This document shows positions 27,208 to 37,910 of a DNA stretch of 64,000 nt, piece by piece (within the stretch, counting starts at the first letter, position 1; the number at the start of each line of letters is the position of its first letter). Where the stretch lies: NCBI RefSeq assembly GCF_001425605.1, contig NZ_LMRG01000008.1, positions 1 to 64,000 of the forward strand, given 5' to 3'. Origin of the DNA: Rhizobium sp. Leaf453 (GTDB taxonomy: Bacteria > Pseudomonadota > Alphaproteobacteria > Rhizobiales > Rhizobiaceae). The position numbers and the translations under genes are program-made. The notes beneath the pieces are model-generated. The model ran no database searches and was not told the origin of the DNA. It saw only the letters and a program-made list of their open reading frames with translations.

Positions 27208-28902
27208 TCATGCAGGGCCTGCCGATGCCCGCACGCGCAGAACATTATGGAGGTACAAGCAATACCCGGAAATGAAATGCTCTACGTCGTCAATACGGAT
27301 CCGAAAGGAATGATGGCGGCTGAAGAAGCTGTCTTTGATCTTCCCCGGGCTTTTGAAGTACATCGCCATCTCGGGATAGAGGCATGCGAAACGTTGATGG
27401 CTGGCGCGATGATCGATGGTTTCGACGAGCGCGCGGATATCGTATTTTTCAAGAAGTGGGTGCTTTGCCGTGACCATGGTATCGACGAGCAGCAGAGATG
27501 CCATCAACAGTTCCAGAAATGTCGGATAGGCCGTCTCACGCCGACGGATGAATTTCAGATTGCCAAAAACATTTTTCAGGCCGAATTCGAAGTACCCGTC
27601 ATCAGGCAGATGGCGTGTAATCTCATTGGTGCAATACGCCAGCCAGTGATCATGGTGCTTCCAATGGTCGGTCCTGATGAAATGCTCGAAAGCCCTGCGG
27701 GCAGCATTCATCCAAGACTGTTCTCCGTCCACCTCAAAGAGGCGGATCAGCGCCAGCGTGGCCTCTCCATCGTAAAAAACGATCCGGAAGGGGTCTTTCA
27801 CCTCTAGCGTTGATCCATCGAGAACATGCAGGAATGCGCCGCTGAAGGGGTCCTGAAAGCGGCCGATAATGCCACGCGCCAGCGCCTGGGCAACGGGAAG
27901 ATAACGTTTGTCGCGGGTTAGCGTGATGTATTTGAGCAGCGTGAGGATAAAGACGGCCTGAGCGCCGAGTTTCACTTCACCATGGTTGGCGTGATCGACG
28001 ACAAAGAGTTGATCGCCGTGGCGCAGCATCGCAGTGCGCAGAATATATTCTATGCCTTGAGGCACCCGCCGGGCGATCTCGATGTTGCCGGTCGCTTCCC
28101 ATGCATCGAGCATGGAATAGAGCGTTCCCGCGTGGCGCAGGATGTTATAGGTTGGAATAACAGTGTCGTACGCGGGAAAGTAGCCATAAACAAAAGTGCC
28201 GTCGTCCCGCATCTGCCTTGCGAGGTAAAGGCCGGCATTTTCGATCAACGTCTCGATTTCAGTCGCCAGCGAGGGCACTTCGCGCAGCCCTTGGCCGTAA
28301 CCGTCGCTTGCAAGGGAATGTAGAACACCCGACCGATCGCTGAAAATGGCTTGTGTTGCGAAGAGGTACCATTCGGGGGCCGTTTCCACCCCGCCCAGCA
28401 AGAGTGCCTCCTTGCGCCCAGTCTTGAGGTAGCGATTGATGCGCTCGAAGCTCAGGCCCAACGTCTTGCCATCATGTTCCACCCAAGCGGCAATTCCGTT
28501 CAGTTCCTGCTCCAGAAGGGCAGTGTTGAAGTTCGCATCGAAGGCAATGCCGTGGCGAAAATAATTGCGCCGCGTGGCGTTGAGTTCTGCGAGTATTTCG
28601 GTCGGCGTTGCGCTGCGGATCGAGTGGACCAGATCGGCCTTGATCCACTGCCATTCTTTTTCATCGGGCAATTGTTTTCTAAGGCGCATCAAAGCCGCCC
28701 GCCAAGCCGTCTCGAAACTGTTGCCAACGCCCGTTGCGCAACGGGCGCGGGTTTGGATATCTGAAACCGACAGGATCACGACAGTTTTTGGCGAACGACC
28801 GAAATGAGCGGCGGTCTTCCTGTGGGCTGCCTCTTCGTAGGCAGCAAGCGCGATTTTGAGCCGGGCAAGCACGGCGTCGATCGGAACGTTGGTCTCGGTC
28901 AT
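27208..28902 (-). CDS. Uncharacterised 564-residue protein, alpha/alpha-toroid appearance
   Basis: No signal peptide or membrane helix is evident. Residues 1-110 form an Arg/Lys-rich alpha/beta region (KTVVILSVSDIQTRARCATG). The rest has repeating helix pairs with aromatic and acidic loop residues: DDGTFVYGYFPAYDTVIPTYN, LRHAGTLYSMLDAWEATGN, then DGEATLALIRLFEVDGEQSW and HDHWLAYCTNEITRHLPDDG. This recalls six-hairpin glycosidases and epimerases with an (alpha/alpha)6 barrel. I do not recognise a named family. It lies 100 bp downstream of the autotransporter on the same strand, so it may act on the surface protein or a glycan, but that is conjecture. Confidence 0.7.
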   Translation of the reverse strand: MTETNVPIDAVLARLKIALAAYEEAAHRKTAAHFGRSPKTVVILSVSDIQTRARCATGVGNSFETAWRAALMRLRKQLPDEKEWQWIKADLVHSIRSATPTEILAELNATRRNYFRHGIAFDANFNTALLEQELNGIAAWVEHDGKTLGLSFERINRYLKTGRKEALLLGGVETAPEWYLFATQAIFSDRSGVLHSLASDGYGQGLREVPSLATEIETLIENAGLYLARQMRDDGTFVYGYFPAYDTVIPTYNILRHAGTLYSMLDAWEATGNIEIARRVPQGIEYILRTAMLRHGDQLFVVDHANHGEVKLGAQAVFILTLLKYITLTRDKRYLPVAQALARGIIGRFQDPFSGAFLHVLDGSTLEVKDPFRIVFYDGEATLALIRLFEVDGEQSWMNAARRAFEHFIRTDHWKHHDHWLAYCTNEITRHLPDDGYFEFGLKNVFGNLKFIRRRETAYPTFLELLMASLLLVDTMVTAKHPLLEKYDIRALVETIDHRASHQRFACLYPEMAMYFKSPGKIKDSFFSRHHSFRIRIDDVEHFISGYCLYLHNVLRVRASAGPA

Positions 28903-29002
28903 TCATACATTTCCGAATTGGCCGGGGAGGCCGCGTTCGTTTCCGGCAGCGGCGTTCAGATCCGATAAAGTCACGCATCGGAACGCCGCTGCAGTTTTCA
29001 TA

Positions 29003-31771
29003 TCACCACTTGATGCGCAGGCCGATCTTGCCGGATATGCCATCGAAATCCGTGTCGGATATGTCCGTGTGATAGGAAATATTTCCATAGACACGGGTAT
29101 TTTCGTTGAAATCCGCAGTCAAGCCGGCACCCAGTTCCAGCGTGGTCGCGCTTCGGGTATTCGTGAAACTGGTTGTATTAAAGGTAGCAACGCTGTCGAC
29201 GTCGAACTCATGCCAGAGATTGACGAGCAGGAAAGGATCTACCTTCTTGCCGTCGATATCGTAGCTGCCGACCAAGCGCGCACCGATGCGCCCAGTCCAA
29301 GCGTTTTCGTCCTCAACGTTGATACGCCCGCCAATGTCGTACACCGTATCGAAATTCTGATGCTGCCAGATGATTTGCGCCTGTGGCTCGATCGCCCAGT
29401 TCTCAGTTATGTCGAGCGGAACGCCCGCCTCCAACGAGGCAGTGACGGCATTGCCGTTGAAATCGCTGGAGTAACTTCTGCCGGCTTCAGTGTGCAAATC
29501 AAGCCAGGAATACATCAAAACCGTATCGACATAGGCTCCCTCCTCCCATGTATGTGTCCAATATCCACCAACGCTATAGGCATTGATATCGAGCGAGCCT
29601 GCGAAAAGATCGAAACGCCCGAGGTTGAAGCCGCTGATATCGCCTTCAGCCCGGCTGTAACCGACAAAGAGACCGAGTGTGTCGACTTGGCCGTTGTTGT
29701 GCTCGGTTTTGTGGATCGGCGCACCGACCTGGATACCCCAGGTCGTGCCGTCATAGTTACCGAGCAGAACGTTTGAGAGGCCGGATTCATACTTCTCACC
29801 GAAAACTCGCGTCCAAAAAAGGTGTTTCGGCTCCTCGCCTGTGAACCATTCCTGCTCGCCGTGGCGTTCATGGAATGTGCCGAGCGTCGTACGCAAGAGC
29901 CCGCGTGATACGTTTGGAAGTACGTTGAAGATCGGGACTTCCGGTCGGTAGGACGGAATATTTCCACCGTCACCATCTCCGTCACCATCTCCATCACCAT
30001 CACCATCGCCGTCGCCATCGCCGTCGCCATCTCCATCGCCGTCGCCATCTCCATCGCCGTCGCCGTCCCCATCGCCGTCGCCATCCCCGTCACCATCACC
30101 ATCGCCGTCCCCGTCGCCGTCCCCATCGCCGTCGCCGTCCCCATCGCCATCCCCATCGCCGTCGCCGTCGCCGTCGCCTTCAATGTGATTCCTGAGATAC
30201 CAGTTCTCGTCAGTGCCTTCGGTCTCTCCGCCGCGGAACAAAAGATATTCGTAGGCGCCAGCTGCCACACGTTGCGACAGGTGGAAGCTAAGGGGGTTGG
30301 TAATGCCGCCATTCGTCGTTTCCACGACTAAAATGCCGTCGTCCATGGTCTGGGCTCCCACGCCACCGACGTTTATGACTCTAATGCCGGTTGTACCCGA
30401 CGCATTGCCACCATCTATGACGAGCTTGTCGGAGGGGGAATTGTCACTGTTGAGAACAGTCTGAAGAAGCAATTGCCCAAAATCACCAGCATAGTTACCG
30501 CCGATCGTGAGGCTGTCGGTCGTCGAACTTGATCCGTTCGTCAGGTCGATGATGCCGCTGTTTTGTACGGTAACAAGGTCATCTCCGAAGGACTGGATCG
30601 AAGACTGTCTGCCACCGCCAAAGAGTGTGCTGGTTTCATCGATCGAAAGTGTCCCCGTTGAGGTACCGCTGTCGCCAAGTGTGAGGTTGCCGGTCATCTC
30701 CAGTGTCGATTCATTCGTCAGGGCAATCAGTTCCCAATTGACGAGGCGCTGCGGGCCGGTTCCCTGAGTATTATGCCAGGTCAGGGTGTCGTCTGCTGAG
30801 CCGCCGTCAATCTGAATTGTCTTGAGCTCAGCATCGGTGAGACCGATGAACCGGGCATGATCGTCGTCGTTGCCCATATCGATGCCGCGGATCAGGCCGC
30901 CGCGCCAGATCATACGATCGAGACCATCACCGGCCAGAAGGTTGCCGGCAACCTCGCCGCCGTTCAGCCGAAAAACATCGTTGCCCGCCGATTGCTGGAC
31001 GTTCGCGTTGACACGCCCACCCTCCATGCGGAAAAGGTCGTTGCCACCTCCCTGATCCACGCTGCCATTGATGGAGCCGGGGTCATAGTTGATGATCGTG
31101 TCGTTGCCGCTGCCCAGCGATATCGTGCTCTGCACCGTACCGTAATTGGTAATCCGGGTCTCGCTGGCGCCATCCACGAAGACACCGTTGTTGATGAATG
31201 CACCCTGATTGTTGAGGATTGTCGTGCCGCCATCGCCCATGATCGTCACGCCATTGTTGAGCGTACCGCTGTTGGTGATGTTGTTGTGGCTATCGCCGGT
31301 GAAACTGAAGGATGAATTAATGAAGGAATTGGCGTTGTTGACAACGGAGTAGGTGCCGTCACCGATGAATACCAGCCCGTTGTTCATGTTGCCGGAATTC
31401 TCGAAATTCACGACATCATTGTTTTGAAGCGTGACGCTTTGCAGGTTACCGGCACTGGTGACGTTAAGAAGGCCTGTGTCAAAGGCGGTAAAGGCACCGT
31501 TGAGATTGGTTCCAGACAGGATATCGACCGTGAGTTCGTCGAGACCACTTGTTGAAAAGCCGGATGGGTTGCCATCACAAACCACCGTATCGCCGGAAGA
31601 AGGTGTTGCCGGACTGCAATCAGCCAGAGCCAGGCCAGCTTGGGGAAGAAAGAAGACGCTTGCCAACGCGATTTTGCGCAAAGGCGCCGGTGCTTTCCGC
31701 CGCGCAATCAAGGGAGCCTGGTGGTGACGCCGCTGGAAGGTATTCTTCTTTCCCGATCCGCTTTTCGGCAT
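29003..31771 (-). CDS. Autotransporter with RTX-like passenger repeats and a Gly-Asp linker
   Basis: A 922-residue type Va secreted protein. An extended basic signal peptide (residues 1-50, cleavage near GLALA-D) is followed by a passenger rich in Asn/Gly/Thr repeats (NSGTLNNGV, NYGTVQSTI). Residues 220-302 carry RTX-like turns GSGNDTI, GGGNDLF, SAGNDVF and AGDGLDRM. Residues 532-602 are (Gly-Asp)35-Gly. The C-terminal 280 residues form the beta-barrel (LFWTRVFGEKYES and following) and end in aromatic Trp. The barrel should insert in the outer membrane and export the passenger. The start at 31771 follows AGGGGACATGTAG. Function is likely adhesion or surface Ca2+ binding. Confidence 0.88.
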   Translation of the reverse strand: MPKSGSGKKNTFQRRHHQAPLIARRKAPAPLRKIALASVFFLPQAGLALADCSPATPSSGDTVVCDGNPSGFSTSGLDELTVDILSGTNLNGAFTAFDTGLLNVTSAGNLQSVTLQNNDVVNFENSGNMNNGLVFIGDGTYSVVNNANSFINSSFSFTGDSHNNITNSGTLNNGVTIMGDGGTTILNNQGAFINNGVFVDGASETRITNYGTVQSTISLGSGNDTIINYDPGSINGSVDQGGGNDLFRMEGGRVNANVQQSAGNDVFRLNGGEVAGNLLAGDGLDRMIWRGGLIRGIDMGNDDDHARFIGLTDAELKTIQIDGGSADDTLTWHNTQGTGPQRLVNWELIALTNESTLEMTGNLTLGDSGTSTGTLSIDETSTLFGGGRQSSIQSFGDDLVTVQNSGIIDLTNGSSSTTDSLTIGGNYAGDFGQLLLQTVLNSDNSPSDKLVIDGGNASGTTGIRVINVGGVGAQTMDDGILVVETTNGGITNPLSFHLSQRVAAGAYEYLLFRGGETEGTDENWYLRNHIEGDGDGDGDGDGDGDGDGDGDGDGDGDGDGDGDGDGDGDGDGDGDGDGDGDGDGDGDGDGDGDGDGDGDGDGGNIPSYRPEVPIFNVLPNVSRGLLRTTLGTFHERHGEQEWFTGEEPKHLFWTRVFGEKYESGLSNVLLGNYDGTTWGIQVGAPIHKTEHNNGQVDTLGLFVGYSRAEGDISGFNLGRFDLFAGSLDINAYSVGGYWTHTWEEGAYVDTVLMYSWLDLHTEAGRSYSSDFNGNAVTASLEAGVPLDITENWAIEPQAQIIWQHQNFDTVYDIGGRINVEDENAWTGRIGARLVGSYDIDGKKVDPFLLVNLWHEFDVDSVATFNTTSFTNTRSATTLELGAGLTADFNENTRVYGNISYHTDISDTDFDGISGKIGLRIKW
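29966..30178 (-). repeat. In-frame hexanucleotide tandem repeat encoding (Gly-Asp)35
   Basis: 213 bp of degenerate GGNGAY units encode 35 Gly-Asp pairs plus one Gly between passenger and barrel of the autotransporter. Unit copies differ at third positions (GAC/GAT, GGC/GGT/GGA/GGG), so the tract is old enough to have diverged while the dipeptide was kept. Any slippage by whole units keeps the frame and changes only linker length. The tract should be highly acidic and flexible. Confidence 0.95.
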
Positions 31772-31871
31772 CTACATGTCCCCTGTCGATGGCAATCTGG
31801 TCGAATCCATAAAAAAACCGATGCGGCAGGCAAATACAGCCCTAGAAATCTAGGGGATATAACGCGGATAC

Positions 31872-31920
31872 GTAATATTTTTTGCGGCGGATAAATTAGC
31901 AATTCCTTTGAAAATATTAC
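31872..31920. promoter_or_regulatory. AT-rich inverted repeat upstream of the autotransporter
   Basis: GTAATATTTT (31872-31881) and AAAATATTAC (31911-31920) are exact reverse complements with a 29-bp spacer, about 100-150 bp before the autotransporter start. The size and spacing suit a regulator-binding pair or a DNA-bending promoter element. Confidence 0.4.
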
Positions 31921-32110
31921 ATGATTGACTTTTTGTATTATTTTGGCACTTGCCCACTGCCCCGCCGGCTTCCGCCTGAGCATGGTACGGAACTAGCTGA
32001 TCATGGTCGTTTGCCCAATCACGAGGCCAGCGCGCTAGCGCAAGGCGACAGGGTATGATGCTGACAGCGCCATTTTTCGCATGACCGCACGAAAAGGCGT
32101 CAGCGGAAAG

Positions 32111-32131
32111 GGATGCCCACGCGGAGCATCC
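32111..32131 (-). terminator. Possible terminator after pcaF
   Basis: On the minus strand GGATGC, a nine-base loop and GCATCC are followed by CTTT. It begins 33 bp after the pcaF stop. The six-pair stem and short T run make it a weak candidate. Confidence 0.35.
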
Positions 32132-32164
32132 ACAGTGGACATCTTCCAACAGACCCTATCGGCG

Positions 32165-33370
32165 CTAGACCCGCTCCAGGACCACCGCAATTCCCTGTCC
32201 GACGCCGATGCACATCGTCGAGAGTGAACGCTTCTTGCCGGTTATCTGCAACTCCAGCGCGGCCGTGCCGGTGAGGCGGGCACCAGACATGCCAAGGGGA
32301 TGGCCGAGCGCGATGGCGCCGCCGTTCGGATTGACGTGCTCAGCGTTGTCGGCAATGCCGAGTTCGCGCAGTGTCGCCAGACCTTGCGAGGCAAAGGCTT
32401 CGTTGAGCTCGATGACGTCGAAGTCAGAGGGTGTCAGCCCGAGGCGTGCGCACAGGCGCTGCGTGGCATAGACCGGGCCGATGCCCATGATGCGCGGCTG
32501 AACGCCGGCCATGGCGCCGCCGAGAATCCGGGCGATCGGCGTGAGGCCGTATTTCCTTATCGCGGCCTCGGAAGCAATGATCAGCGCAGCGGCGCCATCG
32601 TTGACGCCGGAGGCATTGCCCGCGGTCACCGTGCCCCCCTCCTCCCGAAAGGGCGTGCCGAGCTTTGCGAGGGCCTCGATGGTCGTTGCACGCGGATGTT
32701 CGTCCTTGTCGACAACAACCGGGTCACCCTTCCTCTGTGGGATGGTGACGGGCGTGATTTCCCTGGCGAGACGTCCGTTCGCCTGCGCTGCCGCGGCCTT
32801 CGCCTGCGAGCGCACGGCGAACGCGTCCTGGTCCTCGCGCGTCACCTTGAAATCCGCGGCGACATTCTCACCGGTTTCGGGCATGGAATCGACACCGTAC
32901 TGGCGCTTCATCAAGGGATTGATGAAGCGCCAGCCGATGGTCGTGTCGTAGATTTCGGCATTTCGTGAGAAGGCTGTTTCCGCCTTTGGCAGAACGAAGG
33001 GCGCACGGCTCATGCTTTCGACACCGCCGGCAACGATCAGTTCCGCCTCGCCCGCCTTGATGGCGCGCGCGGCCGCGATGGCCGCATCCATGCCGGATCC
33101 GCAGAGCCGGTTGATCGTCGTACCGGAAACGGACGCCGGCAGGCCCGCAAGCAGACTGGACATGCGCGCTACGTTTCGGTTGTCCTCACCGGCCTGGTTG
33201 GCGCAGCCGAAGATGACGTCGTCCACGGCTTCCCAGTCGATGCCGGCATTCCTCGCCATCAGCGCCTTCAGCGGGATCGCGCCGAGATCGTCGGCGCGCA
33301 CAGCCGACAGCGAACCGCCGAAACGGCCGATGGGGGTGCGGATATAGTCGCAGATGTAGGCGTCGGACAT
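32165..33370 (-). CDS. pcaF: Beta-ketoadipyl-CoA thiolase
   Basis: A 401-residue thiolase that splits 3-oxoadipyl-CoA with CoA into succinyl-CoA and acetyl-CoA, the last step of the pathway. Nucleophile Cys is in NRLCGSGMDA, the catalytic His in NPNGGAIALGHPLGMSGARL and the second Cys in STMCIGVGQG near the end. The N-terminus DAYICDYIRTPIGRFGG is typical of PcaF. It is preceded by AGGAAACATC at the right distance, 9 bp after pcaJ. Confidence 0.94.
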   Translation of the reverse strand: MSDAYICDYIRTPIGRFGGSLSAVRADDLGAIPLKALMARNAGIDWEAVDDVIFGCANQAGEDNRNVARMSSLLAGLPASVSGTTINRLCGSGMDAAIAAARAIKAGEAELIVAGGVESMSRAPFVLPKAETAFSRNAEIYDTTIGWRFINPLMKRQYGVDSMPETGENVAADFKVTREDQDAFAVRSQAKAAAAQANGRLAREITPVTIPQRKGDPVVVDKDEHPRATTIEALAKLGTPFREEGGTVTAGNASGVNDGAAALIIASEAAIRKYGLTPIARILGGAMAGVQPRIMGIGPVYATQRLCARLGLTPSDFDVIELNEAFASQGLATLRELGIADNAEHVNPNGGAIALGHPLGMSGARLTGTAALELQITGKKRSLSTMCIGVGQGIAVVLERV

Positions 33371-33379
33371 GATGTTTCC

Positions 33380-34069
33380 TCAGAGTTCCGGTACGACGAG
33401 ATCGGCGACCGCACCCTCGATATGCAGCTTTGCGCCGGTCATCGCCTGCAGTTCCTCCGTCGTCATGCCAGCAAGTTTCTCGCGCAGAACGAAGCGGCCG
33501 CCGGAAACGTCGATTACGGCATGACTGGTGTAGATCCGGGTGATGCAGCCGACGCCCGTGAGCGGGAAGGTGCATTTTTCGACGAGTTTGGGCTCGCCGT
33601 TCTTGGTGACGTGCTCGGTGATGACGACGACTTGCCTTGCGCCATGCACGAGGTCCATCGCTCCGCCGACGGCCGGCACGCCCTTGGAACCAACACGCCA
33701 GTTGGCGAGGTCACCGTTTTCCGCGACCTGATAGGCGCCGAGAATCGCGACGTCGAGATGGCCGCCGCGCACCATGGCGAAGCTGTCGGCGTGGTGAAAA
33801 AAGGAGGAGCCCGGCTTCAAGGTCACCGCTTTCTTGCCGGCGTTGATCAGATCCCAGTCCTCCTCACCGGCGGGCGGCGCCTCGCCGAAATCGAGGATGC
33901 CGTTCTCCGTGTGAAAGACCGCTTCACGGCCTTGTGGCTGGTAGCGCGCGACCATTTCCGGAAAGCCGATGCCGAGATTGACATAGGCGCCATCCGCGAT
34001 GTCCTGCGCGGCGCGCCAGGCGATCTGGGAGTTGCTCAGTTTGATGTCTTCACGAGTATCGACGGTCAT
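33380..34069 (-). CDS. pcaJ: 3-oxoadipate CoA-transferase, beta subunit
   Basis: A 229-residue subunit that with PcaI moves CoA from succinyl-CoA to 3-oxoadipate. The active-site Glu lies in HTENGILDFGE, as in SCOT-family B subunits. VNLGIGFPEMVARYQP and GAMDLVHGARQVVVITEHV are also typical. The start at 34069 overlaps the pcaI stop by ATGA, so the two subunits should be made in equal amounts. Confidence 0.94.
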   Translation of the reverse strand: MTVDTREDIKLSNSQIAWRAAQDIADGAYVNLGIGFPEMVARYQPQGREAVFHTENGILDFGEAPPAGEEDWDLINAGKKAVTLKPGSSFFHHADSFAMVRGGHLDVAILGAYQVAENGDLANWRVGSKGVPAVGGAMDLVHGARQVVVITEHVTKNGEPKLVEKCTFPLTGVGCITRIYTSHAVIDVSGGRFVLREKLAGMTTEELQAMTGAKLHIEGAVADLVVPEL

Positions 34070-34773
34070 GCGTAGGCCACTCCTGAGCGGATCAGATCTT
34101 CTTCCTGCTTCGGATGGCTGATCTCGACAATCCCATCGACGTAGATGCCCGGGGTGACGACGTGTTCGGGATCGATGCTGCCAACCGGAACGATTTTTGA
34201 AGCTTGCACGATGGTCCTTGCCGCCGCCATGCACATCAACGGGTTAAAGTTGCGGGCGGCCTTGTTGTAGGTCAGGTTGCCATGCGTATCGCCGACATGC
34301 GCCTTGATCAGCGCAAAATCCGCCTTCAGCCAACGCTCCTGCACGTACATTCGCCCTTCGAATTCTGCCACGGGCTTACCCTTGGCGAGTTCCGTGCCGA
34401 AGCTTGTCGGCGTGTAGAAGGCCGGAATACCTGCCCCGCCGGCGCGGATACGCTCCGCGAGAGTGCCCTGCGGCACCAGTTCCAGTTCGATCTCGCCGGC
34501 GAGATAGCGATCGGTGAAGGCACGCGGGTCGGTCGAGCGCGGGAAGGAGCAGACCATTTTCCGCACCATGCCCGCATCGATCATAGCGGCAATGCCGATG
34601 CGCCCGTTGCCGGCATTGTTGTTGATGACGGTGAGTTCCTTCGGCCTCCTGTCGATGAGGGCATGGATCAGTTCGATCGGTGCCCCGGAGCCCCCGAAGC
34701 CCCCGATCATCACTGTCGCGCCGTCGCCGATGCCGGCGACAGCCTCCGCCAGACTTCCGATCGTCTTGTCCAT
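34066..34773 (-). CDS. pcaI: 3-oxoadipate CoA-transferase, alpha subunit
   Basis: A 235-residue subunit with the CoA-transferase family I glycine-rich motif MIGGFGGSGAPIELIHAL, then NNNAGNGRIGIAAM and QERWLKADFALIKAH with GNLTYNKAARNFNP. It starts at ATG 34773 after GGGAGATTTTGC. It heads the pcaIJF operon and is transcribed divergently from pcaR across an 18-bp-arm inverted repeat, in keeping with activation by PcaR in response to 3-oxoadipate, as known in related bacteria. Confidence 0.94.
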   Translation of the reverse strand: MDKTIGSLAEAVAGIGDGATVMIGGFGGSGAPIELIHALIDRRPKELTVINNNAGNGRIGIAAMIDAGMVRKMVCSFPRSTDPRAFTDRYLAGEIELELVPQGTLAERIRAGGAGIPAFYTPTSFGTELAKGKPVAEFEGRMYVQERWLKADFALIKAHVGDTHGNLTYNKAARNFNPLMCMAAARTIVQASKIVPVGSIDPEHVVTPGIYVDGIVEISHPKQEEDLIRSGVAYA

Positions 34774-34830
34774 GCAAAATCTCCCGATGTCGGCCACAGA
34801 AGTAAATCCGAAGAAACGAGCCGGCAATCC

Positions 34831-34873
34831 ATTTTGTGCGATATTTGACTTTTGTTCAAATATCGCACAAAAT
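34831..34873. promoter_or_regulatory. Inverted repeat with perfect 18-bp arms, candidate PcaR operator
   Basis: ATTTTGTGCGATATTTGA (34831-34848) and its exact reverse complement at 34856-34873 flank a 7-bp spacer. The repeat lies in the pcaI-pcaR divergent region and ends 34 bp before the chosen pcaR start. Known IclR-type PcaR/PcaU sites are also repeats in such intergenic regions. Transcribed, it could also fold into a long hairpin. Confidence 0.75.
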
Positions 34874-34907
34874 GACATATCGAACTTTTCTCCACATGGA
34901 AGTCGCA

Positions 34908-35663
34908 ATGCGCGAAACGGATTTCATCGGCGGCTTCGCCAAGGGGCTGCGCGTCATCGAGGCCTTCGGCGAAGCCAAGCCTCGCCTCACCATCACGGAC
35001 GTCTCCAAGGATACCGGCCTTGACCGGGCGACGGCACGGCGCTGCCTCCTGACACTCGCAGAACTGGGCTACGCAGCCTATGACGGCAAGTTCTTCGAGT
35101 TGACGCCGAAAATCCTGCGCCTTGGCCATGCCTATCTCTCAGCCACCCCCCTGCCCGTGCTCGTCCAGCCCTATCTCGATCAACTGTCGGAAAAGGTTGG
35201 TCAAAGCGCCTCCGCTTCGGTTCTCGACGGCACGGAGATCGTCTACGTGGCACGCGCGGCACAGAAACGCGTCATGTCGATCAACCTGATGCCCGGCTCG
35301 CGCCTGCCTGCCTATTGCGCCTCGATGGGCCGGGTGCTGCTCGCGGCCTTGCCCGAAGCGGAGGCGCGCAGCATTATCGAGGCAAGCGAACGCCGGCCGA
35401 ATACGTCCTTCACCAAAACAGAGCCGGACGCGCTGATGGATGAACTCGCGCGCGTTCGCCGGCAGGGTTATGCGGTGATCGACCAGGAACTGGAACTTGG
35501 CCTGCGCTCCATCGCCGTGCCGCTGGAAAATGCCCGCGGCCGGGTCGTGGCCGCGCTCAATATCGGCGCCCCGGCCGCCCACGCCGCAGCGGACGACATG
35601 GTCGAGCACTACCTGCCTGCCATGCGCGAAGTGCAGGCAGCGTTACGGCCTGTCCTCGCCTGA
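34908..35663 (+). CDS. pcaR: IclR-family regulator of the pca genes
   Basis: A 251-residue regulator. The N-terminal winged helix reads FAKGLRVIEAFGEAKPRLTI, TDVSKDTGLDRATARRCLLT, LAELGYAAYDG; the IclR effector domain follows with VARAAQKRVMSINLMPGSRL and AYCASMGRVLLAALP, which mark the PcaR/PcaU/PobR-type subgroup. It probably activates pcaIJF in response to beta-ketoadipate. The start at 34908 has GGAAG at 7-nt spacing; in-frame ATGs at 34896 and 34872 exist, the latter inside the inverted repeat. Confidence 0.9.
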   Translation: MRETDFIGGFAKGLRVIEAFGEAKPRLTITDVSKDTGLDRATARRCLLTLAELGYAAYDGKFFELTPKILRLGHAYLSATPLPVLVQPYLDQLSEKVGQSASASVLDGTEIVYVARAAQKRVMSINLMPGSRLPAYCASMGRVLLAALPEAEARSIIEASERRPNTSFTKTEPDALMDELARVRRQGYAVIDQELELGLRSIAVPLENARGRVVAALNIGAPAAHAAADDMVEHYLPAMREVQAALRPVLA

Positions 35664-35707
35664 GTTGAACCGCGGTCACAGATCGGAAGACAAGAGATGA
35701 AAGAACG

Positions 35708-37893
<2,186 letters not shown>

Positions 37894-37910
37894 GGCTTAG
37901 CCCACGCTGT

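Larger units (their letters stand above)
31772..32164. other. Intergenic region before the autotransporter, no gene
   Basis: 393 bp between the pcaF stop and the autotransporter start, both on the minus strand. It contains a clearly AT-rich patch (about 31855-31950) unlike the GC-rich surroundings, expected to hold the autotransporter promoter, and the two structures listed separately. I see no coding frame with a credible start. Confidence 0.6.

Noticed and set aside
29966-30178. CRISPR array or non-coding minisatellite
   Set aside because: There are no spacers; the hexamer units are continuous, in frame and encode Gly-Asp throughout.
29515-30312. A 265-codon Met/Ala/Thr repeat frame within the autotransporter
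   Set aside because: It is a frame-shifted reading of the Gly-Asp codon repeat and the barrel, without a ribosome site or family.
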